Below are positions 11,701 through 22,800 of a stretch of 64,000 nt of DNA, in pieces. A model generated the notes under the pieces. The model made no database searches and was not told where the DNA came from. It saw nothing but the letters and a program-made list of their open reading frames with translations. How positions within the stretch are numbered: position 1 is the first letter of the stretch; every line of letters starts with the position of its first letter. This DNA is from Trebouxia sp. TZW2008 (Eukaryota > Chlorophyta > Trebouxiophyceae > Trebouxiales > Trebouxiaceae), in assembly GCA_002118135.1 (NCBI GenBank), contig BDIU01000147.1:1-64000 (forward strand), read 5' to 3'. A program made the position numbers and the translations under genes.

Positions 11701-14700
11701 AGACTGCAAATGCCTGTCACTTTGCGATTGTCAGCTGCACTCGCAGGTTTGTTTGCTGCACGTGCTTAGCACTGCAGGTCACCCTGCAATTGCTCCTCTT
11801 GGCTGCTGCTGTCAGCTTTACTGGCAGGTATGCCTGCTGCATGACTTGTGCAGATGCAAGCCAGCTTTACTAGCATGCATGTTTGCTGCATGTGGCATAC
11901 AGATGCAGTTTGGCATGGCCTTGCAGCATCTGCTCATGCAAAGTGCGAGGCAGGGCGTCAGGGTGTCTTTGCTGTGAGGCTTGCTCTGTCTTGAGGCTCT
12001 GCTCCAAAGTCTGCCAGTCTGGCAGCCTGTGAAGCAGGCGTCACAACGGGCAGGAGTCTCAGCAAACACTGCCTGAGCGCTGTGCAGAAGCTCATCATCT
12101 TCAGTTGAACAACTCCTGTGGCAAATGCTTCACGTCGGTGTTTCATATCGGTGGTTCATATCAGTGGTCAATATCAGGTTGAACAGTTCACAATGGTAGA
12201 AGCATCTGCTGTTGCTGCTGCTCACAGACAACCGTCAAATCGCCTTTGCTGTGAGTCCTTCCTTGTCATGTCGCTTTTTCAAAAGCCATGGCAGGGCAGG
12301 ACCCTCAGCAAAGTCTCGCTGGGCGCTGTGCAGAAGGGGCAAATTTGCAGTGCACCAGTTGGTTGATTGAAGAACTTGTATCACTGGTCAATGCTTGTTT
12401 GCATGATTCATAACAGTTGTCCGCGTCTACAGCACCAACGGCTGCCATGATCGGTGCTACAGACAAGGTAGCGCAGAGACTGAGTGCAGTGTCAGCCTGC
12501 GGCACACAGCACTTTATCAACGCACGCTCATATTTAATGTTATGCATCATTGTGCAACATTTGGGTGTAACATTATTCCTGTGTTGTGATCTATGAACTG
12601 TGCTGCAGGACCGTACTCTGATGTCGCTGGACCTAGGAGCCCTCATAGCAGGCGCCAAGTACAGGGGAGAGTTTGAGGATCGTCTGAAGGCTGTCATCAA
12701 GGAGGTTACAGCCAGCAATGGGCGCATTGTGCTGTTCATTGATGAGATTCACACTGTTGTTGGGGCAGGCGCTACTTCAGGCTCAATGGATGCAGGTATG
12801 CTTTCATTGCAGCCGTTTCTTAGTTGTATCCAAAAGCAAACCTTTCCCACTGTCTATTGATATGCTCAGTAATGGCTGCATTGTGCTGTTCGTTGATGAG
12901 ATCGTTAATGAGAATCACTGTTGTTGGGGCAGGCGTATCTACAGGCTCCATAAATGCAGGTATGCTTTTGAGCACCTGCCCCTGCGCCAGCAGGGCATCT
13001 GGTCTATGCATGGCCTTCCACCCTGTCTGATAACATGCTCAGCAATGGCTGCATTGAGCTGTCCTTGACAGGACCCACACTATTGTGGGGGGCAGATGCC
13101 ACTCCAAGCTCAGTGGATGCAGGTGTGCTTTTGCAGTATGTTTACTTTTAACCACCTTTTCATCTGTTTAGCAACATGTTCAGCAGTGGGACAGCAGGTG
13201 CTGTCCATTGGTGACATATCATGGGATGTGGATGCAGTAGCCACACCATAGGTCTCAAGGGCAAATCTCGTACAGTCCACTTGTGCACAATGAAGACCCT
13301 CATGGCCTGTTGGTTTGCTGCAGGCAATCGGTTGAAGCCCATGCTGGGACGAGGCCAGCTGCGGTGTATTGGCGCCACCACTGTGGATGAGTACTGCAAG
13401 TACATAGAGAAGGACCCGGCCTTGGAGCGCCGCTTTTGATGCACACAATCATGGACCCCACCAACTGTATGTTTACTGCAGGCAACTTGTTGAAGCCCAT
13501 GCTGGGACGGGGCGAGCTGCGGTGTATTGGCGCCACTACTCTGGATGAGTACTGCAAATACATACAGAAGGACTCCGCCCTGGAACAGCGCTTTCGATGC
13601 ATACAATCATGACCATCACCAAATGTATGTTTACTGCAGGCAACTTGTTGAAGCCCATGCTGGGGCGAGGTGAGCTGCGGTGTATTGGCGCCACCACTCT
13701 GGATGAGTACCGCAAGTATATAGAGAAGGACCCGGCCCTGGAGCGCCGCTTCCAGCAGGTGTACGTGGACCAGCCCACTGTCACCTCCACCATTGCCATC
13801 CTGAGAGGCCTAAGGGAAAGGTACAGGCAGCATTTCTGCAATCACCTTATCCTTTAAACTGCCCTTCCTCAAGGCAGCCGTATGGAGTCGCATCTTTGTT
13901 GTGCCTTTTTCCTGTATCCCAAATCAACATTGCGTTTTATGGATCAGGGCACCTTAATCCATCCCGGTGAGCGCATCACCGATGCGCACTCAACAAAGTG
14001 CATATCAGATGTACAGTCAGAAGCCTCGCCTGTCTCTATCACCAATTAGTAGGCTGTGCATATGGCTGCAGATATGAGCTGCATCGTGAAGTGCAAATTA
14101 ATGACACAGCCTTAGTAAGGCAGCCATCACGTGAGACACGCACATTGCTGATCGTTCTCACTGCAACAACAAATTTGCTCTCGGCTGCAGATACGAGCTG
14201 CATTATGGAGTGCACATCAATGTCACAGCTCTAGTAGAGGCGGGCCATTATGTCAGACCGCTACATTGCTGATTGCTGGCAGTGTAACAACAGGCTGTGC
14301 ATGTGGCTGCAGGTATGAGCTGCACCACGGAGTGCGCATTAATGACACCGCCTTGGTTGAGGCAGCCATCATGTCAGATAGGTACATTGCAGACCGCTTT
14401 CTGCCAGACAAGGCCATTGACCTCATCGACGAGGCTGCTGCCAAGCTCAAGATGGAGATCACCTCCAAGCCTCTCCACCTTGATGAAATAGACCGCAAGG
14501 TAGGGCAGCGTCTTGGCTGTTTGAAGCTTGCTCAGTGCTGAAAGTGCTTTGGGTCTGATTGCAGGCTGTGGGAGCTTGGGGATGTTTGGTGCTTAGCCTT
14601 GCTCAGTGATTGGAGTGTGTTTGGTCTGTTGACATGTGTACAAGCATCTGCATCTCGACAAAAATGCCTGCATGCTTTGCTGCTGGCTGTCTCGTCTTGC

Positions 14701-17700
14701 AGCAACACAGCAGTCCTCTAGGGCATTTGCATTGAGGCTCCCTGTGAGAACGTACCAGCATGCTGCTTGCTGCAGTCTCATGTTGCCACCTACTATTGAG
14801 CATGCCAAATGTTTGTGCCCAGATTGTGTCAGCATTTCACAGGGCACTTTGTCTGGCTGGAGACAGTAGACAGTATGTAGTGAGTGTATGTTGCGCTGCA
14901 GATTCTGCAACTAGAGATGGAGCGGCTGTCATTAGCCAAGGCTGTGTCAGATCGCGCCTCCAAGCAGCGCCTGCAGGCCCTGGATAGCCAGCTCAAAAAG
15001 CTCAAGAATGAACAGGTCAGTCCCCCTCCGCCTACCCAAACCTGTGGTGCACCCTACAATTGCAGTGCTGCAAGACAGAGCGCTGTGCTGTTTTGTAGCA
15101 CTACTGGTTTGAGAGAGCACATTGCTCTCTTATTCACCAGGAGCCATGCATTCCAATGTGCTTTGCTTTGTGCAGTGGCTTGCTGCAGTCAATCAGTCGG
15201 TCTTGTCATGCCAGGCTGCAAGCACGGTTTGCATGCAAAAAAGCCGCGTGTGTTGCAATCAGTTCACAGTCCTGCATTAAGTTGCACATGAGCTTCCCCG
15301 GCACTGCAGCTGCTGTTTAAGATTGGCTTTACTATATGATCAATTTGAAATCTGGTTGCAGGAAGACCTGACAAAGCAGTGGCGTGGTGAGAAGGATGAT
15401 ATGGAGCGGCTGCAAAGCGTGAAGGAGGAGATTGATCGGGTCAACCTGGAGATCCAGGGGGCTGAGCGTGACTATGATTTGAACAGGGCTGCTGAGCTCA
15501 AGTACGGCACCCTGTTGGACCTGCAGAAGCAGCTCAAGGATGCTGAAGTGGCCCTTGAACATCAGGTTTGTTGCAAGTGTTGCTGATGCTGCTGCTGCAC
15601 AAGAGCAACATGGCAAGTATGTAGGCATTGGATGCTGAGACTGCTGTTGTCCAGCAACGCTGCTGCTGCTGCTGCACAAAAGGGGCATGGCAACCAGCTG
15701 TCAAAGTGGCCCTTGAATGACATTTTTGCTGCGCCTTTTGTGACGTCATAAAGCAACTAGCTGTTGGTGTTGGTGTCATGCAAAAGCTTTGCAAACAGCA
15801 CTCTGCCCTACTGATGCTCGCTATAGTTCTGTCTCAAATTGTGCTCTGGCTGCAGACATCAGGTGCTTCCAGAATGCTGAGGGAAGAAGTGACAGAGTCA
15901 GATGTAGCAGAGATCATCAGCAAATGGACCGGCATTCCTGTAGAGTCTTTGGCCGCCACAGAGCGTGAAAAGCTGCTGAACTTGGCTGATGAGCTACGCA
16001 AGCGAGTCATCAACCAAGACGAAGCAGTTGAGGCAGTTGCTGATGCCATCCAGCGGTCTAGGGCTGGCATGTCTGACCCTAACCGCCCCATAGCCAGCTT
16101 CATGTTCCTTGGCCCAACAGGTGTTGGCAAGACAGAGCTGGCCAAGGCCTTGGCGAACTACTTGTTCAACACAGATGTGAGTGCAACGCACATCTAGCAT
16201 AGCAATGTCGCCCAGCCACCTGTTGCATGTCCACTTGGCTAGAAAGTGCTTGAATGTGCTCACTCCTGGCATACTTCACCTGCTCAAGGCACGCTGCTTT
16301 GTGATGTTGCATTGGCACCCTGTGCTGCTGTGCTTCCACACATTCTCACATACAACTGGGCTTTAGCTGCACACAGCCAAAGTCTTGCTTTGCAGTGCTC
16401 TGTGTCTGCATACATACCAAAGGCATATGATGCCTCAAAAAGTGAGGGCGCATGCTGCCTGTGAGACTCCTCGTGTGCAAAGCTGACTGTGCTAAGCTGT
16501 TGCGTGCAGGACGCGATGGTCAGGATAGACATGTCAGAGTACATGGAGAAGCATGCCGTGAGCCGGCTGGTGGGGGCGCCTCCAGGCTATGTGGGCTACG
16601 AGGAGGGGGGCCAGCTCACTGAGCATGTCAGGTTAGCCCAGCTCACCACAATCAGCATCTCTTTCCCTGTGCTACCAATACGGAGTATGTTATCATTGCT
16701 TGCTGCAGGCAATGCCATCCTGCTGGTTTTGTGTGCCTTGCTTTAGAACGCCTAGAGTATGGTTTGTATATGCTCAATGCAAGTATTATGCTGTCATGAT
16801 CCTTGTGCAATTTCCTTCAAAATTGCTGAGTTTGATTTCTGGTTTTGCTGCAAGCAGTGTTCCTATGCTGTCATTCTGTTTGACCGGGTGGAGGAGGCCC
16901 ACACAGATGTGTTTGACATGCTGCTCATTCCATTTCCATGCTGTGACATAGGCACACCAGACAAGCACAATCACAGCACAGATGTGCCTTGCCTAGACTT
17001 CTGGGTAACGCATGTCATGAGAATACTGAGTGTGGTTTTTTGCGCTGCAGGCGGCGGCCCTATGCAGTCATCCTGTTTGACGAGGTGGAGAAGGCCCACG
17101 CAGACGTGTTCAACATCCTGCTACAGATCCTAGACGATGGTCATGTCACAGACAGCCAAGGCCGTAAGGTCTCCTTCAAGAACGCCATCCTAATCATGAC
17201 CTCCAACATGGGCTCCCAGTACATTGTGGATGGCATGCAGAGAGACCCTGAAGGTGTCAGGGAAATGGTCATGGGACAGGTCAGCTCTCCCGCCTTTGTT
17301 TTATGTCTTTGTTGCTCTGTCACGGCAGTTCATCTTGTCGGCTGCTGTAGCCATGTACATTTGTCATTTGAAGAAGTGTAATCCGCTTGGAGCATGACGT
17401 TGTTTGACCCATGCTCTGCAAGATGTGCTAGGCACCAAATGCATCTGCTCTTTCTCTTGTCTGGTTTACAGCATCTTGTGCTGTCCTATGGGTTGCATGT
17501 GGTCATGTAGAGGCATTTGAGGTCCAGTATGCTGCCATGTTGTCTTCACATTGTCTGTCAGTCTGTCTCCTGAATGTGCAGCAATGTTGCAACAGGGCTA
17601 ATACTAGCGCTCCTCCTGTCTGCCAAGCTGTCTTTTATTTTCATAGCACATGTTACGGCAAGCCTACTCATCTGATGTGCTTGACTGCAGGTCCGCTCCC

Positions 17701-18670
17701 ACTTCAGGCCAGAGTTTGTCAACAGAATTGATGAGTTCACAGTGTTCAACCCGCTCGCCAGGGCAGACATCAAGCGCATCGTGAAGCTGCAAGCCAAGCG
17801 TGTTGAGGAGCGCTTGACAGCCAAGAAGATGAAGATGAGGCTGACAGACAATGCCATGGAGTTCCTTGCGGTGCGTTTTGCTGTTTTGCAATGACAAGGC
17901 TCACACACGCTCTTGCTGTGTGTTTTTCTGCTGTGTGGTATTATAAGGCTTGTGTGCGCCTCTGCTTTGTGCTTGAAAACACTTGTGTGGCATCCCTGTT
18001 TGTCAAGCAGGTTGTGCTTCTTTGTATTGCTCTGTCATTGATGAAGGTGAGGCTGACAGACAATGCCATGGAGGTCCTTGCGGTGCGTTCTTGCTTTTTG
18101 CAATGACAAGGCTCGTATGCGCTTTTGCTGTGTGCCCTTCTGCTGTGTGGTATCAGAAGGCTTGTGTGCGCCTCTGCTTTGTGCTTGGAAAGACTTGTGA
18201 TATGTACATGGTCAATCAAGCAGGTTGCGATTCTTTGTGTTGCCACGTCATTGATGTGAGCAGGCTCATCATGGTTTGAGAGCTGTTACTGGAGGTTGTC
18301 ACATTTCTCCTGGACACCTTTGTTATTGCTGGTGAATGTCGCTTGTTACTGGAGGCTATTGTGGTTATTGGATAGCGCAATTGAAATGTCTGTGCACCTC
18401 ATTCTGCAGGAGAAGGGCTATGACCCAGTGTATGGTGCTAGACCTGTCAAGAGGGCTGTTCAGCGTGAGCTGGAAACAGCCCTAGCTAAGGCACTGTTGA
18501 GGGGTGACTTTGGGGAGGATGATACTGTAGTTGTAGACGCTCCTGGAGCTGCAAAATCAGATGGGCTAGTGCTGACAAGGGAGGGTGGGTACAGAAGTAA
18601 TGGGGCATCAGCGTCATTCTCTTCCATGGATGACCCATCACCTACTTTGCCCATAGAAGTGCAGCGTTGA
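8800..18670 (+). CDS. CLPB: ClpB/Hsp100 disaggregase, organelle-targeted, 15 exons
   Basis: AAA+ hexameric disaggregase that, with Hsp70, resolubilises aggregated proteins; 1014 aa. Exons: 8800-8890, 9001-9223, 9425-9713, 10607-10819, 11211-11453, 12609-12795, 13640-13820, 14313-14499, 14902-15015, 15362-15565, 15856-16176, 16510-16631, 17051-17279, 17691-17870, 18410-18670. All phases close. Residues 1 to about 115 are a Ser/Arg-rich, acid-poor leader typical of chloroplast or mitochondrial import. Then: Clp N-domain (exons 3-4), NBD1 with Walker A GEPGVGKT and pore loop KYRG, Walker B LFIDEIHT, coiled M-domain (exons 9-10), NBD2 with GPTGVGKT, pore loop GYVGYEEGG and Walker [11 protein letters not shown], and the small C domain. 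Sequence resembles the plastid/mitochondrial ClpB3/ClpB4 group rather than cytosolic Hsp101; which organelle is not decidable. Introns carry many degraded copies of adjacent exon edges. Heat-shock elements precede it. Confidence 0.95.
9720..10345. repeat. Minisatellite in ClpB intron 3
   Basis: Irregular tandem units based on GTGACCTGTTGCATTCAGGCACATGCA and variants, about 30 bp, with longer interspersed blocks containing CTCAGGTGCTGCCTGTCGCAG. The block immediately after the exon 3 donor (CTCAG-GTGAGC) resembles several unit boundaries, so it may have grown from the exon 3 edge. Confidence 0.75.
11570..11885. repeat. Repeats in ClpB intron 5 seeded from the exon 5 donor
   Basis: Four or more units of roughly 60-75 bp each contain CTGCAGGTCAGACTGCAA-like cores and TGTTTGCTGCATG segments. 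The core resembles the genuine exon 5 end and donor (GCTACAG-GTCAGACTA) at 11447-11461, consistent with repeated duplication of that splice boundary. Confidence 0.5.
12870..13124 (+). pseudogene. Two degenerate copies of ClpB exon 6 3' end
   Basis: The exon 6 end around the Walker B codons (about 12713-12795, donor at 12796) recurs with donors at 12960 and 13123, spacing 164 and 163 bp. Copy 1 keeps GGCTGCATTGTGCTGTTC and GATGAGAT but has an inserted piece where the histidine codon should be; copy 2 is more decayed. Both retain GCAG-GT at the exon/intron edge. Neither can replace the exon because upstream coding is absent. Confidence 0.85.
13324..13599 (+). pseudogene. Two truncated copies of ClpB exon 7 start
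   Basis: Acceptor plus about 115 bp of exon 7 start are repeated at 13324 and 13482 ahead of the genuine exon at 13640; the period is exactly 158 bp twice. Both copies still translate to nearly the normal peptide ([18 protein letters not shown]) but run into TGA just after the arginine-finger region, and have no matching donor in phase. They are recent, still well conserved pseudo-exons with working-looking acceptors. Confidence 0.9.
14072..14290 (+). pseudogene. Two degraded copies of ClpB exon 8 start
   Basis: Copies begin after GGCTGCAG at 14072 and 14191; the genuine exon begins at 14313 (spacings 119 and 122 bp). Each keeps a YELH-like start and NDTALV-like codons, then decays. Confidence 0.85.
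16850..16945 (+). pseudogene. Degraded copy of ClpB exon 13 start
   Basis: The block encoding YAVILFD-VE-AH-DVF is repeated here, about 198 bp before the real exon at 17051. Its acceptor is altered (CAAGCAG) and the Walker B acidic pair is changed to D-R, so it could not replace the exon. Confidence 0.85.
18030..18110 (+). pseudogene. Copy of ClpB exon 14 end with its donor
   Basis: The end of exon 14 ([10 protein letters not shown] then GTGCGTT) at 17841-17876 recurs with a donor at 18083, 212 bp downstream. The following intron text (TTTTGCAATGACAAGGCTC) is repeated too. Confidence 0.85.
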
Positions 18671-18674
18671 TGTG

Positions 18675-18795
18675 CCAAATTAGATTGCTTAGTTTCTGAC
18701 AAGGGAGGTGGATTCAGACGTGACAGTGCATCAGCTTTGTTTTCTTCCATGGACGACCCATCACCTACACTGCCCATAGAAGTTCAGCATTGTTT
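18675..18795 (+). pseudogene. Copy of the ClpB terminal exon end in the 3' flank
   Basis: Sequence from the ACAAGGGAGG block through TTCCATGGATGACCCATCACC to GCCCATAGAAGTGCAGC of the last exon is repeated downstream of the TGA at 18668-18670. Edge duplication therefore also affects the 3' UTR side and is not limited to introns. Confidence 0.8.
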
Positions 18796-19803
18796 TGTTG
18801 ACTCCAACTCGTCCTTCACTTATCTTCCGTAGAAAAGCAGTGTTCGTTCGTCAGTGTTTTTTTGTCAGTTTAGTTGCAGACGGTGTGTTGTCACTGTGCG
18901 TGATGTGAGTGGGTAGTGTGCTAGTAGTGCGTGATGTCGGTTGGTGTTGCAGTGGTCAGTTATGTTGTCGCAGTGTTATTGTGCAGAAGTCCTGTCGTGC
19001 AGTAGTTCCAATTTTGCAGAATAGGCTTACTGATAGATGCAAAAACAGAATATCTTTGCTGCATGATGTTGTGTTGAGTTGCTGTATGGTACAGGCTTAT
19101 CATTTGGCAGCATTCAAATCAACTGCTACGTAGTGTACACAGTGCACAAAGCCATGTTGTCGAGTATCGAATGCAATGGCTAAAACTGCTATTGGAACGC
19201 TGCATGGCCCTGTCGTTCTACCCTTGCATGCGCATGTGTTGCATTCAGCACATGATGACGTGCGTGCAATTCCGTTGCTTGAGTGCTAGCAGCAAGAGAC
19301 TGTCAGATATGGTTGACAAGCTGACTTGACACCAGCTCAAACATCCCAGGGCAGCAAAACAAGATCGTGCCTTCAAAGCATTACACTATACATGCCCCCA
19401 TTGGCAAATAAACTGAACGCTCAAAATTGGCATTGGCGGAAAAACAATGTGCTTGCAGAGGTGACGAGGCATATATGCCAAATTCACAGTCAATGCACAA
19501 CATACAAAATAGCTTCGGGCCAAAACTCCAGCCATCTTCATGCTCTTGAGTTTTGCCTTCCGGTTTCTTGAAAAGACTTCTGTGTCAACAATCTCTTGTA
19601 CAGGAGTATTGCCAATGCATTCACGGATTTCATGCGCAAAGCTGTTATGTTGCATTGTGTATTGTACCATACAGCATGCATCCCCTGATCTGCAACATCA
19701 TACGCTAATATTGCTGCTATCAGTTGCTAGGGGTATGCCACGAGTCCTCAGATTTGCGGACGCACGGTCCACAGCACTTCAATTTGCTGTTGCAGTAATC
19801 TTT
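18796..19803. other. Convergent intergenic region; no gene seen
   Basis: This lies between the 3' ends of ClpB (+) and the acetamidase gene (-). It has GTGTTGT-rich text at 18840-18990 and nothing that forms exons. Confidence 0.5.
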
Positions 19804-19864
19804 GCTTTTAAGGCAGCCCCCACAGGCTTTGTTTCATTGAGCAAAGTGCTGCTGCCGCTGATGT
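19804..19864 (-). pseudogene. Copy of the acetamidase terminal exon 3' part
   Basis: The stretch CTTTGTTTCATTGAGCAAAGTGCTGCTGCC here repeats CATAGTTTCATTCAGCAGAGTGCTGCTGCC of the genuine last exon (19899-19930), placed just after the stop codon on the minus strand. Confidence 0.7.
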
Positions 19865-22800
19865 TCAACCTGCTGTTGCAACAGAGGCAGGCACCAAAGG
19901 CATAGTTTCATTCAGCAGAGTGCTGCTGCCACTGATAGTAACTGGGACATATGGGGTACTGGTGTCATTGACATCGATGAATGGCCATTTGGGGATGACT
20001 GCATGCACGCCCCAGTTGCCTGCAACACCAAGCCATGTAATGCTGCATGGCAGCAAAAGCTTGACCCTCTATCGCATCTATACATGCGGAACATGAAGGC
20101 ATCTGGGTGTCAATTACTATCAGAGCTACATCAGTACACCTCCGTGGGGGAAAAAAGACGCAACTAATTGGGTTTGAACATGTGAGAATAATGGAATGGC
20201 AGCTTGCTCTGCAATTGAGTGCGAACCCCAGCCTGAGGGCTTGGCATCAAGATGTGAACTGCTTCAAACAGAGGCGATGCTCATAGACGTGATACCTGTG
20301 CTCATTCGGTCAAGACAGACTTGTGCAAGCACAACAGTTAAGAGCGCGAAGAATACAGGAACCTGCTGTCGGCAATCTCAACGCACACAGCTGCCATTGA
20401 TACTAAGGTTGTTGCCAAACCCTGCTTTGCATATTGCTGCATGGTCACACATGGTTTGTGCCAACATGTTGACCTACCTAATGGCGTGCATGCAAACATA
20501 TTTGATGGATTACAATGTGGTTGAAACAATGGACATTATGATCACTGTGGTATTCAGCAAGTTTGGCTTACCGTCCACTACTTGGGTGACCCCAAAGTCT
20601 ACAACAGTGGTGATGGCTGTGATGGCCTGGTCTTCTGTCAGGTTGTAGGTACGCATGACAAAGTCTCTGGTGTTGTTGTATGCTACAGTAAAAGCTGGGT
20701 CCAGACTAGACATCTGGTAGATCTGGGTGCGATCAGCCAAAGTCAAGTAGTCCTGTAATAACAGGCAACAACCTTGGACATCAATTTGACATCTGGAATA
20801 TCTGAGCGCATTCATCTAACATCAAATAGTCTTCCAACAGCAAGCAGCAAACTAAACATCTGGTTCAGCTTGAGGCAATCAGTCAAAGTCGAACAGCCCT
20901 GAAACAGCAGGCAACAAACTTCATAGTTGGCTTTATGTGCTGTGACAGCAGGCATCAGATTCTGGATTATTGCATGGCTTGTGTGTTGTAACAGGAGGCA
21001 GCAAGCTTCATGTGACTGCATGGCTGCAATGGAGCAGCAGACTTGGGTTTTACTGGCGGATGTGACTGGTGTTGGACTTGTACGGTGTGATGCAGTCACA
21101 GAGGTGACAAAAAGCTGAGATTCAGGGTTTTCTCACTGGCACATGCAACTGGTAGCACATGCACAGAACATGATATAGCCCATGAGAAGACAGAGAGGTA
21201 AAGGGTGATGTGCATTGCCTTTCAGCTGTACTACTGACAAGTGGATGCCAAAAGGGCCCTGTTATAATGCTCTGCAGCATAGAGTTCTGTACTTTGTACA
21301 AAATACCCTGTACCGTTTGCTGCACGGCCTTTAAGCATAGCATCTGTACTTGCTGGCTGAGCACCTGGCTGTGCAGCAGCAGCCAATATTAGGGCTCTTT
21401 CTACTCTTTCAGGATCTCTTCTTTGAGATGTTTACGTGGATAAGCTTTTCAGGACCAAAAAAAAGGGTGTGAAAACCAGAAGTAACCAAGAAACAGGTAA
21501 GAAAGCTATGCTCAAGGAGAACTTTCCTCTTTCTCTGAGAGAGGTTTTGGGAATCATACCTTGAGAGTGTATCCATGCACCACATACTCATTGGCGTTTT
21601 CCAGCAAAGGGAAATCTAGGTTTTGGAGCGTGGGTGGTAAAGTGGCGTTCTTGCGCACTGTGATTCTGAATTTGCCGTTGATATTGGTCTCTATAGCAGT
21701 GCCTGCAAGCCACACAGCCTTGAGGACAACATGTAAACTTTGTCTTGCAACAGCACACATCACTGCTGTCAATTTACAGTTATGATCTTTGGGCTTGGCG
21801 AGTCATGTTTTTACTAGGCAGTCAGTTTTGGATGCCAAAAAAAGCTTGTGCACAGAATTGCACAAAACAGTTAGGTAAATGGAAGCTGTCTTGGCTTGTG
21901 TCAGTACACATCATTGCTGTCAATGAAGTTGCAGTTGCAGTCTTGGAGCTTTGGCAGTCACGTGCATGTGGCATTTACTTTTGTGTGGCCCCAACAGTCG
22001 TTGTCTGCGTACATGAATGCACAGAATAATTAGGCAAGCAAACAATGTTAGCTTACCATCAAATTCAGAGTCGCCTTGGGCAGTGTGCGCATCTCCCATA
22101 GACAGCAATGCTCCTTCAACAGCCACAGGGTAATACATTGTTGCCCCAATGCCCATGCGCCTGTCATCAACATTTCCACCTGCACAAATGGCATAGACTC
22201 AGCTGGAACAGCACATTTTTGGAAGCATTTCTGGCTTTGTTTGTGTCATTGATATGCGTAGACCCACCTCTGATGTATCATTCCAAATGTGACAGACATA
22301 GCCAGAGCAGGCGGAGTGTACAGTCGACGCTCATGCAAGTCCCAGCACATGCACATGGCACCAGCATCATAGATGCACATTAAGCTGGCTGAAGGGACCG
22401 CAGCTGAGGCAAGGTACACAGCAGTGTTGCAAGGGACAGCTGACCTCCCATCATGGGCACCAAGAGTCACTGTGACATTGGTGGCTTTGTTTTCACACCC
22501 ATGACACACAAATGCAGCTGAGACAACACAGACAGCGGAGTTAACACGTCAACTGTTCTTTATGCAACTGTGCAAAGCTAATGTGAGAGATGATGGCAGA
22601 AACGAAGGATCGCTGACCTCCCATCATGGGCACCACAGAGTCAATAGTCACATTGGTGGCTTGTGCTAGGCCCATGCTCCCCACATGGAAGTTGATGGGC
22701 ACCTTGAACTTGTGATCTCAACTTGACACTGAAAGCTTCGACAAACAGACACAATCAAGACCAGGCATACAGCAGGGATGAAGGGGAGTGCTGACCTCCC

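Noticed and set aside
13160..13841. Overlapping minus-strand frames giving repeated RWSTYLQYS-like peptides
   Set aside because: These are antisense shadows of the three ClpB exon 7 copies; the repeats arise from the DNA repeats.
16759..17133. Treating the Walker B copy at 16855-16945 as a true alternative ClpB exon
   Set aside because: The copy has D-R in place of the needed acidic pair and a poor acceptor, and lacks a donor in phase.
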